64,000 nt of DNA from Blastomussa wellsi (GCA_947652115.1 OX393569.1:12835860-12899859), one strand, 5' to 3'. Counted from the first letter of the stretch, positions 1 to 9,560 are shown. A program made the numbers and translations. The notes: generated from the sequence alone by a model not told the origin.

Positions 1-28
1 TGCATTTCTCCAGGGTCACTTGTAACAC
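1..28 (-). mobile_element. Edge of the 3' LTR of Gypsy-1 (rest lies left of the window)
   Basis: On the minus strand a purine-rich tract (GGTGGAGAGGGGGAG) runs straight into TGTTACAAG. That is the usual layout of a polypurine tract followed by the TG start of a 3' LTR. Only about 28 bases of the presumed LTR are in view, so it cannot be compared with a partner LTR. Confidence 0.4.
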
Positions 29-452
29 TCCCCCTCTCCACCTCTTGAGGTGCTGATTTCTCTGGACCATCTGATTTCTCTCTTTCATGGTACAACTTCA
101 CATGAGTGGTATTTCTTCTATATTGGGCTCCCTCAGGTGACCACACTTATCAATTAGTTTGTATGGCTGGCTCTCAAATTGGGTGGTCCACTTGTTTGCT
201 CGTGGTTGCTTTAACAGAACTTTGTCGCCTGCCATCAGATTGTTTTCTTCAGCCTTGCACATTCTGTCAGAGTATTCCTTCATCTTGTCTTTTTTTGTCC
301 AGGTCCCGATCCTCATCCCTTACTTCTTCATCTAATTTGGCAGCCTCCCTAAGAACTGGAAGTTTTGTGCACAATGTCCTTCCAAATAACAACTCTGAAA
401 GACAGACCCCTCTACTTGGATGGGGAGTGTGCCGATAGGCAACTAAATACGT

Positions 453-849
453 GACGTAGAGAAAGACGACAAAAATGCATCGAAACCGGTCGCGAGACAC
501 TTCAATCTCCCAAATCATTCTAAGCAACATATGGCAGTCTGTGGCCTTTCCCTTCACCAAGGAAACACGGAAAGCCGTAAAACTCTAGAACAAAAATTTA
601 TTTTTCAAATCGGTACTCTTGATCCTCACGGTATCAACGAATGCTTTTTATTCAACTAATTTATTCCGAAGTTTTCATGTTACCAGGCACCAGCCAATAG
701 CGAAGCTCCATCTTTCTGTATATAAAAACACACGACGCACAATTCCTTGATTCGCTCCGACGAAGGGCTAACGCTCGAAACGTCAGCTCTTGAATCTCTT
801 TATGGTGGCCAATTGACATTATCAACCCAGTTGATAAAACCAAATTATA
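453..849 (+). mobile_element. Penelope copy PLE-1 (5'-truncated), inserted in Gypsy-1 integrase
   Basis: It carries the last ~65 codons of the GIY-YIG ORF shared by all copies here (KPVARHFNLPNHSKQHMAVC, stop TAA at 657-659). A 3' UTR, a hammerhead-like motif (749-796) and the 3' end ATCAACCCAGTTGATAAAAC follow. The 8-9 bp sequence TAAATACGT sits at about 444-452 on the left and 849-857 on the right, as expected of a target-site duplication. Penelope-like elements are retrotransposons with a reverse transcriptase fused to a GIY-YIG endonuclease; only the tail of that protein remains here. Confidence 0.85.
749..796 (+). ncRNA. Hammerhead-type ribozyme-like motif in PLE-1 tail
   Basis: Stem I pairs GATTC with GAATC and GCT with AGC, with an internal TCTT loop. 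The core is CCGACGA (canonical CUGANGA with U4 changed to C), then a hairpin GGGC-TAAC-GCTC as stem II, then GAAAC and GTC. Stem III is reduced to the self-complementary ACGT, which could pair between two molecules. Hammerhead motifs, including small stem-III-poor forms that act as dimers, are known from Penelope-like elements. Activity here is inferred. Confidence 0.65.
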
Positions 850-1071
850 TAAATACGTTTGCACTGCCTCTTTCCAATCTGCTCCTTCCACTTGCACAAT
901 CTCCATTCTTTTAAGAAGTGACCTATTCTGGCGTTCAATCTCGCCATTTGACTTTCTCTTCGGTTGGACCAATGCCTTGACATGATTGTACTAGGCCCAT
1001 AAATGTGAGCTTTGGCATATGAAACACACATTTCTCCTTATTAAGGGTAAGACACCTGTCCTTCAACCTGG

Positions 1072-1896
1072 TCAACACCTTCTCCAATCATGCTCAGCTG
1101 TGTTAGGACCATAGATGATTATGTCATCTGAAATGTTTGCTGTTTTCCATTGCAATCTTGCAACACTCATTGAATGATATTTTTGTGGTGCAGACGTGAT
1201 GCCAAACATCAGCCGCTTGTATCTAAACAGCCCCTTGTGTGTCACAAAGGTTGTAATGCCACGCAACTCCTCGCTGAGCTCAATTTGATGGTAACCCCAT
1301 TTCAAATCCAATTTGCTAAAAACACTGCCTTCTTGCATTTCCTCCAAAACTTCGTCAATTGTGGGAATTGGATGCCTCTCACAGATAATGGCTTTATTGG
1401 CACATCGCATATCTACGCACAACCTCACATCACCGTTTGGCTTACGTACCACCACAACAGGATTTACCCATGGCGTCGGACCCTCGACCTTGTCAATAAT
1501 ATCTTCCTGGAGCAGTTGGTCAAGTTTATTTTCAATCTTCTCTCTCAAGCTGAACACAGGCCGTCGTAATGGTTGTGCTACTGGATGGACTTGCTCATCA
1601 ATGTGTAAGTTCAGTTGAAATTCTTTCAATTTGCCAATTCCTGTAAACACATCCTTGTATCTTGTCATTAGCTCACTGTAGTCAGTCACGTGGTTCACCT
1701 GAAATTGCAACTTCAGGAGTCCTAACTCAGTGGCTGTTGCTCTTCCTAAAAGTGACTCCCCTTGACCCTTGACAACTGTGACTTCATCTGGCACACTTGC
1801 TTTCCAAAGTAATATCCACAGCAAATGTACTGACAACTTCAAGTTGGGTAACTGCTCCATAGGCATACAGCTTCTTTGTGTTTCGCTTTGAGACAC
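1072..1896 (-). pseudogene. Gypsy-1 reverse transcriptase
   Basis: A 274-codon open stretch shows standard Ty3/Gypsy RT blocks: TPWVNPVVVVRKPNGDVRLC, then FSKLDLKWGYHQIELSEE, then the palm DD box read as ISDDIIIYG. Family members usually have an aromatic or hydrophobic residue plus one residue before DD; the serine and the degraded SAPQKYHSMSV just upstream are atypical. The RNase H domain that should follow is missing before the integrase. RT copies element RNA to cDNA in the virus-like particle. This copy is a fossil, antisense to HELLS. Confidence 0.85.
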
Positions 1897-1899
1897 ACT

Positions 1900-2128
1900 T
1901 GATGTGATGTTTCTTCAGTTGCTCCCATAAGGCTTGACTAATGACATTTATACTTGCTCCAGAATTGATGATCATCTCCACTGGGATACCTCCCATGCTG
2001 ACTACTACCTTTCCTCCGTGATCCCCATCAACAATTGCAAACACATATTCATCATCATCTTCACCGCAGGCATCCTCCTGCCTGTACCATACAACCAATT
2101 TACCAGGAGTGACATGAAATTTTGTTTT
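1900..2128 (-). pseudogene. Gypsy-1 aspartic protease, catalytic Asp replaced by Asn
   Basis: The minus strand reads VEMIINSGASINVISQALW. Retropepsins of this lineage have D-S-G at this position; here it is N-S-G, which removes the catalytic aspartate. The open segment runs at 2098-1784 and overlaps the start of the RT reading, so a frameshift also separates the two. The protease normally processes the Gag-Pol polyprotein. Confidence 0.8.
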
Positions 2129-2129
2129 G

Positions 2130-2338
2130 CATACATTTGCAAAATATCCAACCTGAGAACATTTTGTGCATGTTTTTCCTCTTGCCGGACACTAAAAATC
2201 TCTTGCAAAATGACCCCTTCTTCCACAGCAATAACACTCACTACCTGAATGTGTGCTGAATTTGTTATTGTCCCTTCCGTTGACTGGCTCAGTGGGGGAG
2301 TTCATATTTTGTTTTTGCCTCCTGACTGCTTCGTAATA
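2130..2338 (-). pseudogene. Gypsy-1 gag C-terminus with two damaged CCHC zinc knuckles
   Basis: The minus strand reads a knuckle CYCCGRRGHFARDF that runs into a stop codon, then a second one, CTKCSQVGYFANVC, in which the histidine has become tyrosine. CCHC knuckles bind element RNA in the nucleocapsid part of Gag. The upstream side stops at 2338, where the TIR element begins; gag resumes beyond 4433. Confidence 0.75.
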
Positions 2339-2435
2339 GGCCTTTTTGCAACAATTGGTCACGTGACCGATAATTTCTAAACTTTTAGCTACAGCTAAAT
2401 GAATTTCAGAACCAGAAAGAGCATATTTGAAATAG

Positions 2436-2480
<45 letters not shown>

Positions 2481-3262
2481 GTATAACAATATAATTTGGT
2501 CTTATCAACTGGGTTGATAATGTCAATTGGCCACCGTAAAGAGATTCAAGTGCTGACGTTTCGAGCGTTAGCCCTTCGTCGGAGCGAATCAAGGAATTGT
2601 GCGTCGTGTGTCTTTATATACAGAAAGATGGAGCTTCGCTATTGGCTGGTGCCTGGTAACGTGAAAACTTCGGAATAAATTAGTTGAATGAAAAGCGTTC
2701 GTTGATACCGTGAGGATTAAGAGTGCCGATTTGAAAAATAAATTTTTGTTCTAGAGTTTTACGGCTTTCCGTGTTTCCTTGGTGAAGGGAAAGGCTGCAG
2801 ACTGCCATATGTTGCTTAGAATGATTTGGGAGATTGAAGTGTCTCGCGACCGGTTTCGATGCATTTTTGTCATCTTTCTCTACGTCACAAAGGTGTTCTC
2901 GGAATCGGTCGCCAAGTCGTCTCCCTGTTTCGCCGATGTATAACTTTTTGCAAAGAGTGCAAGTTATACAGTAGATGGCATTGGCTGAGGTACAGGTGAA
3001 ATGATCAGTGATTTTGATAGATTGCTTGGGTCCCGATATTTTGTCAACGTTGTGAATGAAAGGGCATGTTTTGCATCGTGTGCGAGCGCATTTAAAAGTT
3101 CCGGGTTGATCAATAGTTTGGAATGCACTTCTGACTAAAAAGTTACCTATGTTTTTGTCGCGTTTAAATGAAATTAATGGAGGTTGCGAAAAGATTCTAC
3201 CAGTGTCGGGATCATTTTGAAGTAATTTAAAGTTTTGAAGTAGTTTAAAGTAATTTTGAAAT
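2436..3262 (-). mobile_element. Penelope copy PLE-2 (nested inside the TIR element)
   Basis: On the minus strand it contains the end of the RT region, the GIY-YIG ORF, a 3' UTR, the hammerhead-like motif (2543-2590) and the 3' terminal region. That terminal region includes ACCAAATTATATTG and the segment CAGCACCACAGTTTC to ACCCCCTCTATT. The terminal segment is the unit that reappears amplified at 52.2-53.4 kb. Confidence 0.85.
2543..2590 (-). ncRNA. Hammerhead-type ribozyme-like motif in PLE-2 tail
   Basis: The core CCGACGA, stem II GGGC-TAAC-GCTC, GAAAC and GTC are the same as in PLE-1. The only visible change is in the internal loop of stem I (ACTT instead of TCTT side). The core has stayed intact although this is a separate insertion in the opposite orientation. 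Confidence 0.65.
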
Positions 3263-3273
3263 AGCCTGAACAT
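2680..3273 (-). pseudogene. Penelope GIY-YIG endonuclease domain with end of RT (PLE-2)
   Basis: The 197-codon ORF starts with residues typical of the end of a Penelope RT (FSQPPLISFKRDKNIGNFLV). A cysteine-rich linker (CARTRCKTCPFI) follows, then the GIY-YIG core, with the Y-I-Y-type strand IYCITCTLC, then KLYIGETGRRLGDRFREHL, then the conserved RHF and EQKFIFQIGTLNPHGIN tail. In the family this domain nicks target DNA for target-primed reverse transcription. The catalytic RT is missing, so the ORF is a 5'-truncated relic. Among the copies here it is one of the two least damaged (the other is 46173-46703). Confidence 0.85.
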
Positions 3274-3279
3274 GAACTT

Positions 3280-4403
3280 TCAGACCAATGCTATGTAAGG
3301 GTGAGATGTAATGATGATTTGAATATGGAAGTGAGGAAGCTTTGCCCTCCAGAAACCTTTTCCGTTATTAATCTCAATATTAGGAAGAATGGAAAATTCT
3401 AGGCTCTTAAGGTATTTGCACTGGCTTATTTCGGTCTTTTTGAAAAAAAAATATTGTCGTTTTGCTTTTCTTTTGGTACAAACTGAGTGCAAATATACAA
3501 AGTTCAGTTACTGAGGCTTGTTGTGGTGGGGTTGAATTTGATGATTTTGACAACTAAAGGTGTTAATTTAATTAAATACTCAAATGAATATTTTCCCAAT
3601 TTTCCAAATTTACTCGACTGGATAAAGAGTCCTGAAGAAATAATCGATGAAAATATATTTATTTGTCGATTACAAAAAATCATACGGGAGTGTTTTTTGA
3701 AAAATTATTTATTTTCATAAATATATATATTTAATAAAACTCGCATAAAAAAAATCAGATCTACCTGTGGTGTAAGAAATTCAAAAAGCACTCCCGCTTG
3801 TTTGTTTGTCGAGGACTAGAGACCAGTTTCAAATCAAATATGGCGTCTACGAAGTAAACAGGGCTCAACCATCAAAAATGACCTCACAAAGAAGCTACAA
3901 GAGGAAAATACCGCGGCGAAAAAATGATAAATGGATGAGGAGTATAGCAACCGACCCAGTTCCTCACTCGGAAATGCTGCTGGCTTCCGGTAAATGAACA
4001 AATTTCAGCTTCATCGTTCTTGTCTCCTCGTACGTATTTGCCACAAAATCAGTATTTCTTTAAAATAGAAGCACCAAGAAACATGATGGGGAAAAAAATT
4101 GGGATAACGAAGATCCTAAATTTTGCCGGTGCAAATACCTTAAACCGAAAGGCAAAGATTTTATGGCTGTTTGAAAACTTGTAAAATTACAAGGATTTGA
4201 ATGGAAAACCACTCAAGCGTGACTGGAGGGCAAAGCGTCTTCTTCCCATACAAATCCTTCTAATTTCTAACGTCCATAAAAATTCCCTCTTAAAGGATAT
4301 AAATTTGAAAATTTGCATGTAAACTTATTTACAAATACTTGTTCCATTTCTGATAACATTATGCTTTTCCAATGACTAAATCCGTGTGTTCTTGAAAAGC
4401 ATG
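3280..4403. other. Interior of the TIR element, no gene recognised
   Basis: AT-rich sequence with short open stretches on both strands that lack recognisable motifs. The open stretch at 3806-3997 (+) is basic (KRKIPRRKNDKW) but isolated. No transposase signature or terminal poly-A tail was seen. Confidence 0.4.
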
Positions 4404-4433
4404 TCACGTGACCAACTGTTGCAAAAGGCCTGT

Positions 4434-4951
4434 TGCGTGCAATCTCTTGTAGATTCTGAAGAGTGAGGGCCTGGCCTTTTTCCAAAAGTTTACGGTGCAG
4501 CTTGTTAGACCTACACTTCGAAACTATTTGATCTCTAATCTGGGCCTCCATTTGATCTCCGTAATCACACTGTTGGGCTTTCCGCCTCAGTCGCACTGCG
4601 TATTGGTCAACCGTCTCATTCTCATCCTGTACCATTTCTGTAAACAACTGCCGCTCACAGGGAATGTTGAGTTGTTACGAAATGTGCAGTAAAGGCATCT
4701 TCAGCTTTCAGGTAATCCTTTGCACCACCAAAACATCAAAAATATCTTGCACATCTGGTCCTGTACAATGAAGAAGAAGCGCTCTTTTCTGCACTTCGTT
4801 GTCATCCTTGTCAGGAACAATAACCAGACCTTTTCCATCCCCTGGAACTGAAAACTACGCTACTGCGCTTCCAATCTGTACCCATGCTACTCAGATCACT
4901 GTCGACATCAAACGGTCGAATTCCTTCAATCTCCACAGCATTGAAACTCAT
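4434..4951 (-). pseudogene. Gypsy-1 gag N-terminal and capsid region
   Basis: The reading starts at ATG (4951-4949; MSFNAVEIEGIRPFD). It breaks by frameshift and continues with DKDDNEVQKRALLLHC and then the capsid-type segment NETVDQYAVRLRRKAQQCDY, ending in LTLQNLQEIAR at the TIR-element junction. Gag forms the particle shell of the element. The spacing and motifs are those of animal Ty3/Gypsy Gag proteins. Several frame changes show that it is dead. Confidence 0.75.
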
Positions 4952-5043
4952 CTTCGCTAAAAAATATTCCTAACGCCTTGAGAACCGTCCTCGTCGCCAG
5001 TTGTAGAATCCCTGAAGTAGATACGACTTGATGGACACGGACT

Positions 5044-5640
5044 AACCCATTGACTCCTAAACCGGCCGTAACCGGCCGTGACAGACCTTGACCTTTGTTC
5101 CGCTTCTGACGTCATCAGCTTTGACCAAAATAGGAATCCCATTTATCCCAGTTCTGCAAGAGGGAAAGAGCTTTCCAATGATACCCAGATGATATTGATT
5201 GGGCCAATGGAGCTTGAAATATACAGGAAAAAAAAAACTAAGGAGGAAAATTTCCCTCACTTACCCTTGGCTACTCCATGTTGAGTATTTCCTGTCTCAA
5301 TGATGCTTTCGTGGCAATCCTTGAACCAAAAGCAAGCCCAGTAAAAGGCCAACAAAAGCATAAAAAAGATATGAGGAAAGGAGAAAGGAAGAGCAAAAAA
5401 TAAAAATAAAGAAATTGAAAACGCCTTAAGACGTGGGTCACTTTCTCAAAATTTTAATTTGTGGGAATGCCCGAGCTAAAATATTGTTAAATGTGATGCT
5501 AGTGAAAAACCAGGCATGTCTTTATTTTGCAAATGCATTTTGGAGGAATTTGGAGCATATTTAGCCTATAACTGACTAGAAAATGTTCAAAATGTCTAAA
5601 AAACACGTTTTTTTAAAAAATCTCCGGGAGTCAATGGGTT
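5044..5640. mobile_element. MITE family A, copy 1
   Basis: It is bounded by inverted ends: AACCCATTGACTCC on the left and GGAGTCAATGGGTT on the right, flanked by TA. The interior includes TTTGACCAAAATAGGAATCC and GCTCGGGCAT-type blocks. A second full-size copy in the opposite orientation lies at 54908-55484, and a shorter relic at 7979-8218. There is no coding capacity. Confidence 0.75.
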
Positions 5641-6089
5641 AAACCACAACGAAATACTTTAATAATCCAACATGGCCAACCCGCTTCAACGCACCAGTTA
5701 CATTATGCAAGCCCACATGAAATATACACATTTGCTCTTCATGTAAACCGAACATGAAACATCCTACAAGCGGTAACACAATACTTTTGTTTATTTGTAA
5801 TTTTCCGCATCGTTGATTTGCAACACAAAGATTAAACAAGCACCAAAGTATTTTCTCAAAGGACAATAAACGGATCAAATGGAAAAAAATTATCTTTTGG
5901 TACATGGTTCCCTGGTTGTTACGAAATTTGTGCCAAAAATCCTGGAGAAAGATGTCGAACGGTTCGTTAAATATTTACCAGAGCTGTTATGTCTGTGATG
6001 AAAGCTGTTTCTCTAAGAGTTATTTTTCTCAAAATAAACTCAAAAAATTGCCTCTGTTCGAACGAGTTGGGCCAAGCGTTTCTTAATTT

Positions 6090-6275
6090 TTGCACTCGTT
6101 GGAATGACTTGCTTACTCGTTTGGTAAAACACCAATGACTTGCTTACCAACTCGGAAAAAACGGCTTGCTCAACCATTTGAACAGCTTGGTCACCAACTT
6201 GGTAAAATGTGCTTGCTCACTCGTTCGAATGGCTTGGTCATCAACTCGGTAAAAAACGGCTTGCTCACCGGTTCG
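6090..6275 (+). repeat. Minisatellite, unit about 50 bp
   Basis: There are about four imperfect repeats built on GGCTTGCTCA, then CGTTCGAA or CATTTGAA, then TTGGTCACCAACTTGGTAAAA. The units have diverged by roughly 15-25 percent by eye. Confidence 0.6.
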
Positions 6276-6399
6276 TCGTTTCAGTCCAAAGAATTCAGCT
6301 GCTTCAGTAATCCATCAAAATAAGTGATTGATCCCAATCCGGCATCAGAATTCTTCTTAGGACACTTAAATATTCAGGGTCCAAATGGCAACTACATTT

Positions 6400-6660
6400 C
6401 TTTGTATTGACGATTTATAATCGTAATGGCTCTTTTCTCAGACATTGTGTCCCTCCAGAAAATTGTATTGAAATATATTTGCTACTTAAGCATTCAAAAT
6501 AAGAAAAGTTTGAAGTAATTCATCCTTTTCTTTTGCTTTGCTTCCAAAGTTTCTCTTGCATTGTAACTCGGAAGTTTGAAATCGCCCTATAATGCTTTGC
6601 AAACCTTGTAATATGTCATGCATGTTTATGGATTGCGCCCCTTGTAATGCGTAAATGGCA
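6400..6660 (+). repeat. Dispersed repeat, second copy near 43110-43330
   Basis: It shares the blocks CATTGTGTCCCTCCAGAAAA, ATTGTATTGAAA and CGCCCTATAATGCTTTGCAA with the sequence at 43140-43265. It is noncoding and of unassigned class. Confidence 0.5.
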
Positions 6661-7432
6661 ACTAAAAATTTTTTAATTTTGAGTAGCCTGCTTGTTAGGA
6701 ATACTTACCAACTCGTTTAAATGTTTGATGCAACCTGTTTGACACAGCTTGGCAACTCGTTCGTAACTCGTTTGTTTCACCCGTTTTGTGTACGTTTTCA
6801 TGTGAAAGGTCACACATGCGTCCTAAGTCCATTGCAGGGCCATTTTATAATTAATATTTGCGCTCCATTCTTGATATTGTCTCGGCGTGGCCAACTCTTG
6901 CACCAACAAACAAGTTCAAGTGCTTTTTGAAGTAAGAGAGAGAGAGTACAAACTTAATTTCCTTCAAAATTATTTACCGGTAGATAATTTACATAATCCG
7001 CTTATAGCATCAGCTAATTCAGGTGGGTATAGCAATAAATAAATAAACAATATTAGTAGTACAAAGCTGTGCTCTAGTGGCGCCCGGTTAAAATAAAAAG
7101 TAGCTGACCTCACTTCCTTTGTGTCTTTCTTTGTCTCCTATGAGATTTCTGGGCTGAATTATAGTGATTCAGAGGGTTTTCAGTTCTCCTGCTTTGCCCT
7201 CTATATATATTCTTCCCAAGGTTGGGCACTGCCAGCAAGCTGCGGATTCACTGAACCAAAAGGGCCATAAAAACGCTCCAAATGCTCCGATCGCCCGGAA
7301 ATTCCACACAGACCACGGACGATAGCTCCGCTTTCCGTTCGTCTTTTTCATTCGAGCCGCCAGTGCATTTAAAGGGCATTGAACCTGCCAATCTTTGCAA
7401 ACCTTTGCTCCAAGAGCCGTTATTTGAGGTGC

Positions 7433-7740
7433 TATGAACAACCAGCATGCACCAAACCGTTGAAGACTCAAATTACCCACACTTGGGGTGGGTGACGGTG
7501 TTTTGTCGCATTGACATTGATACCCTCTTGTGTGGCCCCAGCAACTGCAGATTGCTCTTTTAAGGTTATATAAATTATTCCCAAGTTTTGTGATCCTTCA
7601 TCTTTCAATTGCACAGATGCGAAAGAACGTGTTTTGAGAACTGCGTGCAAAATAGTGTCACCCACCCCGAGTATGAGTAATTTGAGTCAAGGCCATGTCA
7701 CTAAACGGTTTGGTGCACGCTGGTTGTTCATAATGCCTCG
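7433..7740. repeat. Inverted repeat with ~65-bp arms
   Basis: ATGAACAACCAGC, GCACCAAACCGTT, AATTAC and CACCC at 7433-7500 recur in reverse complement at 7660-7735, around a spacer of about 165 bases. This is probably part of a small palindromic transposon. Confidence 0.55.
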
Positions 7741-7978
7741 AATAACTTGAAAACGGTTTCCAAAGAGACCTTCATTGATCAAAAATGGTACAGCAATTCC
7801 AGAGAAACAACTTTCATCGCAGTTCTGATAAATATTTCATGAACCGTTCATAATTAAATAGGCAAAATCTTCCACCAGGATTTTTGGCGCAAATTTTGTA
7901 ACAACCAGGGAACAAATATACCAGCTGTACTGTACTTTAATATAAATCCTTTAGAAAGAGTTTTTTCTATTTGATCCA

Positions 7979-8218
7979 TTTCTTTGTTTCACTTCCAACG
8001 TCATCATTTTTGACCAAAGACGTAGGTCACTTTTCAACCCAAAAGCTATCTCCAAATTTTGCCTTTTGTGCATACCAGAGCAAAAATGTTATAAAACATG
8101 ATGCAGGTGGAAAGACAGGCATATTTTCAAGTTGCAAAAGAAGTTTTGAGTATTTGGGAGCAGATTATTTTTGTCCACAAAAGCGCTTTTTCCAAAACTA
8201 TCCAGGCATCAGTGGGTT
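7979..8218. mobile_element. MITE family A, degenerate short copy
   Basis: It shares GACGTCATC-like and TTTGACCAAAG blocks with the family A copies and ends in CAGTGGGTTA. The related arm copy at about 45140 reads straight through TTTGATCCA to ATAAATCAC without this segment and so acts as an empty site. Confidence 0.5.
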
Positions 8219-8334
8219 AATAAATCATGCAATATGACACGTTGTGCTGAAAATCAGCTATATGGAAAAACAAAGTATCATGTTACAACATTTGCGAGAG
8301 AAACAAAAGTATCTTATTACAAATAAACAAAAGT

Positions 8335-9099
8335 CAGGGCTCGAAATTAACTTTTTCGTTCGGGAGCCAGCTGGCGACCAACGGGAAAACTTTGGTCGCC
8401 AGATCATAAATTTTGGTCACCATCTACAAGCTATCGTTGTTCTCTAGCTCATACAAACTCTGTATTACTTTACACATTCCTGTAAGCAGCCAGCTCCGGT
8501 TGCGGACACCTTTTCTGCTTCCCGAGGGTGTCCGCTTACAGTAGATTCAACTTGTCACTGTAGTTATTTTAAATGGAGCGAAGCATAAAATGTTTCAAGT
8601 CCGTGGTTTTCATGGTGAGACAAACACGAGTCCTTTCGTATTTTCTCTTTGCTAATTCTTCAACACGCAGTTCTTTATTTTCGACTTGCTTTTCTCAACG
8701 GCTTTGGCTGCCAACAAAAAACTCCATCCTTGGCCCAGGCCCCTACACAACCACATTGCTCGTACCAGTCTCCGACCAGTTTCGGAAGAAGCCGCTAAAA
8801 CAAGATGGCGTGCCATAAACGCAGTGATGATGTTTCGAAGTACATTCAATTTTTACGATTTTCTTGTACTATTCAGACATAACTTTAGTGGGGACGGAAC
8901 AGTGAGTTGTATACTAGCTACCAGATCCAAATGATTTCCTTATATAAAGATTTGAAAACAAAAGTTGTGTTGTGGCCTTCTTTTGTTATCAGACAAATCG
9001 TGAGTCGCCAGCTGGCGACCAGTTCTGAAAATTTAGTCGCCAGGGCTCAAATTTTGGTCGCATTGGCGACCAGTGAGTCGCAATTTCGAGCCCTGAAAG
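8335..9099. mobile_element. Non-autonomous TIR element, ends CAGGGCTCGAAATT
   Basis: The left end CAGGGCTCGAAATTAAC and the right end GCAATTTCGAGCCCTG are inverted copies. Next to both lie repeated CCAGCTGGCGACCA and GGTCGCCAG motifs. No ORF resembles a transposase. Confidence 0.55.
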
Positions 9100-9239
9100 T
9101 ATCGTATCACCGTTGTTAAAGTGCTACTGCATTTAAATTCTTGATATCTATATTTTTATATTTTCGTGCAAAATGCGAATTTCCCAGATATCTTGCCAAA
9201 TTTCAATCCACTACAGACTTTAGAAGTCATGTTTTTGGG

Positions 9240-9560
9240 ACTTTTATTTCCAAGAGTTTACAGCCGTCATTAATTCTCCTTGTTCCAAGGCTTGGTTGAG
9301 AATTTGAGAAAATGAGATCATTATCTCGAAATACATCATGGGCTGAAATTATAACTTACAACAATTAGTACAGAAAAATTTGCACAAAGACAACTTCCAA
9401 AGCTTTTACTCTTTTCTGTGTTATTTTCTGTACTAATTGTTATTATAATCTCAACCAGTGAGGTATTTTGAGAAAATGATGTCATTTTCTCAAATTCTCG
9501 ACAAAGCCATGGAACAAGGAGAATTAATGGCGGCTGCAAATTATAGGCAATAAAAGTTAA
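9240..9560. repeat. Palindromic MITE-like repeat
   Basis: Left-arm blocks (TTAATTCTCCTTGTTCCA, TGAGAAAATGA, ACAATTAGTACAGAAAA) recur inverted on the right (TTCTGTACTAATTGT, TGGAACAAGGAGAATTAA). The centre is near 9400. The transcript of either strand would form a long hairpin. Confidence 0.6.

Larger units (their letters stand above)
98..1031 (-). pseudogene. Gypsy-1 integrase, split by a Penelope insertion
   Basis: The minus strand from 1031 to 850 reads an integrase core segment that includes NGEIERQNRSLLKRM, the conserved region following the catalytic glutamate. The reading resumes beyond 452 with AYRHTPHPSRG and LLFGRTLCTKLP, then the C-terminal segment GDKVLLKQPRANKW. The break at 453-849 is a Penelope copy with short flanking duplications. 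Integrase would insert element cDNA into the host genome. This copy is non-functional because of the interruption and frameshifts. Confidence 0.8.
2339..4433. mobile_element. TIR-bounded 2.1-kb element inserted in Gypsy-1 gag
   Basis: The left end (2339-2367) and the right end (4404-4433) are near-perfect inverted copies. On the + strand the left end begins GGCCTTTTTGCAACAATTGG and continues to TCACGTGACC. The reverse complement of the right end matches except for one T-run length and one base. The ends fall exactly between the two gag segments. No transposase is visible inside; the interior holds PLE-2 and unassigned AT-rich DNA. It is a non-autonomous DNA transposon of unassigned superfamily, and no clear target-site duplication was found. 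Confidence 0.65.
29..5015 (-). mobile_element. Gypsy-1: decayed Ty3/Gypsy LTR retrotransposon, antisense to HELLS
   Basis: Read on the minus strand, the order is gag (4951 down to 4434), CCHC zinc knuckles (about 2240-2130), aspartic protease (about 2100-1900), reverse transcriptase (about 1800-1080), integrase (about 1030-100) and a polypurine tract at 30-45. This is the Ty3/Gypsy order. The element is dead: it has in-frame stops, frameshifts, altered catalytic residues, a 2.1-kb TIR element inserted in gag (2339-4433) and a Penelope copy in integrase (453-849). A possible primer-binding region (ACTGGCGACGAGGA on the minus strand, about 5000) marks the 5' end. A 5' LTR beyond it is obscured by the MITE at 5044-5640. 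Confidence 0.8.
5650..8335. repeat. Element with long inverted arms (arms ~5650-5990 and ~7790-8335)
   Basis: The left arm contains TTGTTACGAAATTTGTGCC, CCTGG and GTTCGTTAAATATTTACC; the right arm contains the same blocks in reverse complement. A third stand-alone copy of the arm is at 44985-45270. The interior holds a minisatellite and other repeats but no recognisable gene. It is probably a non-autonomous element with long terminal inverted repeats. Confidence 0.55.

Noticed and set aside
749..796. Simple transcription terminator or random hairpin
   Set aside because: The order of stem I, a CxGANGA core, a hairpin, GAAA and GTC, kept in several insertions with both strands represented, matches the hammerhead layout too specifically.
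4404..4433. TCACGTGACC as an E-box regulatory site
   Set aside because: It forms part of the inverted ends of the TIR element at both borders, so transposon structure explains it better.
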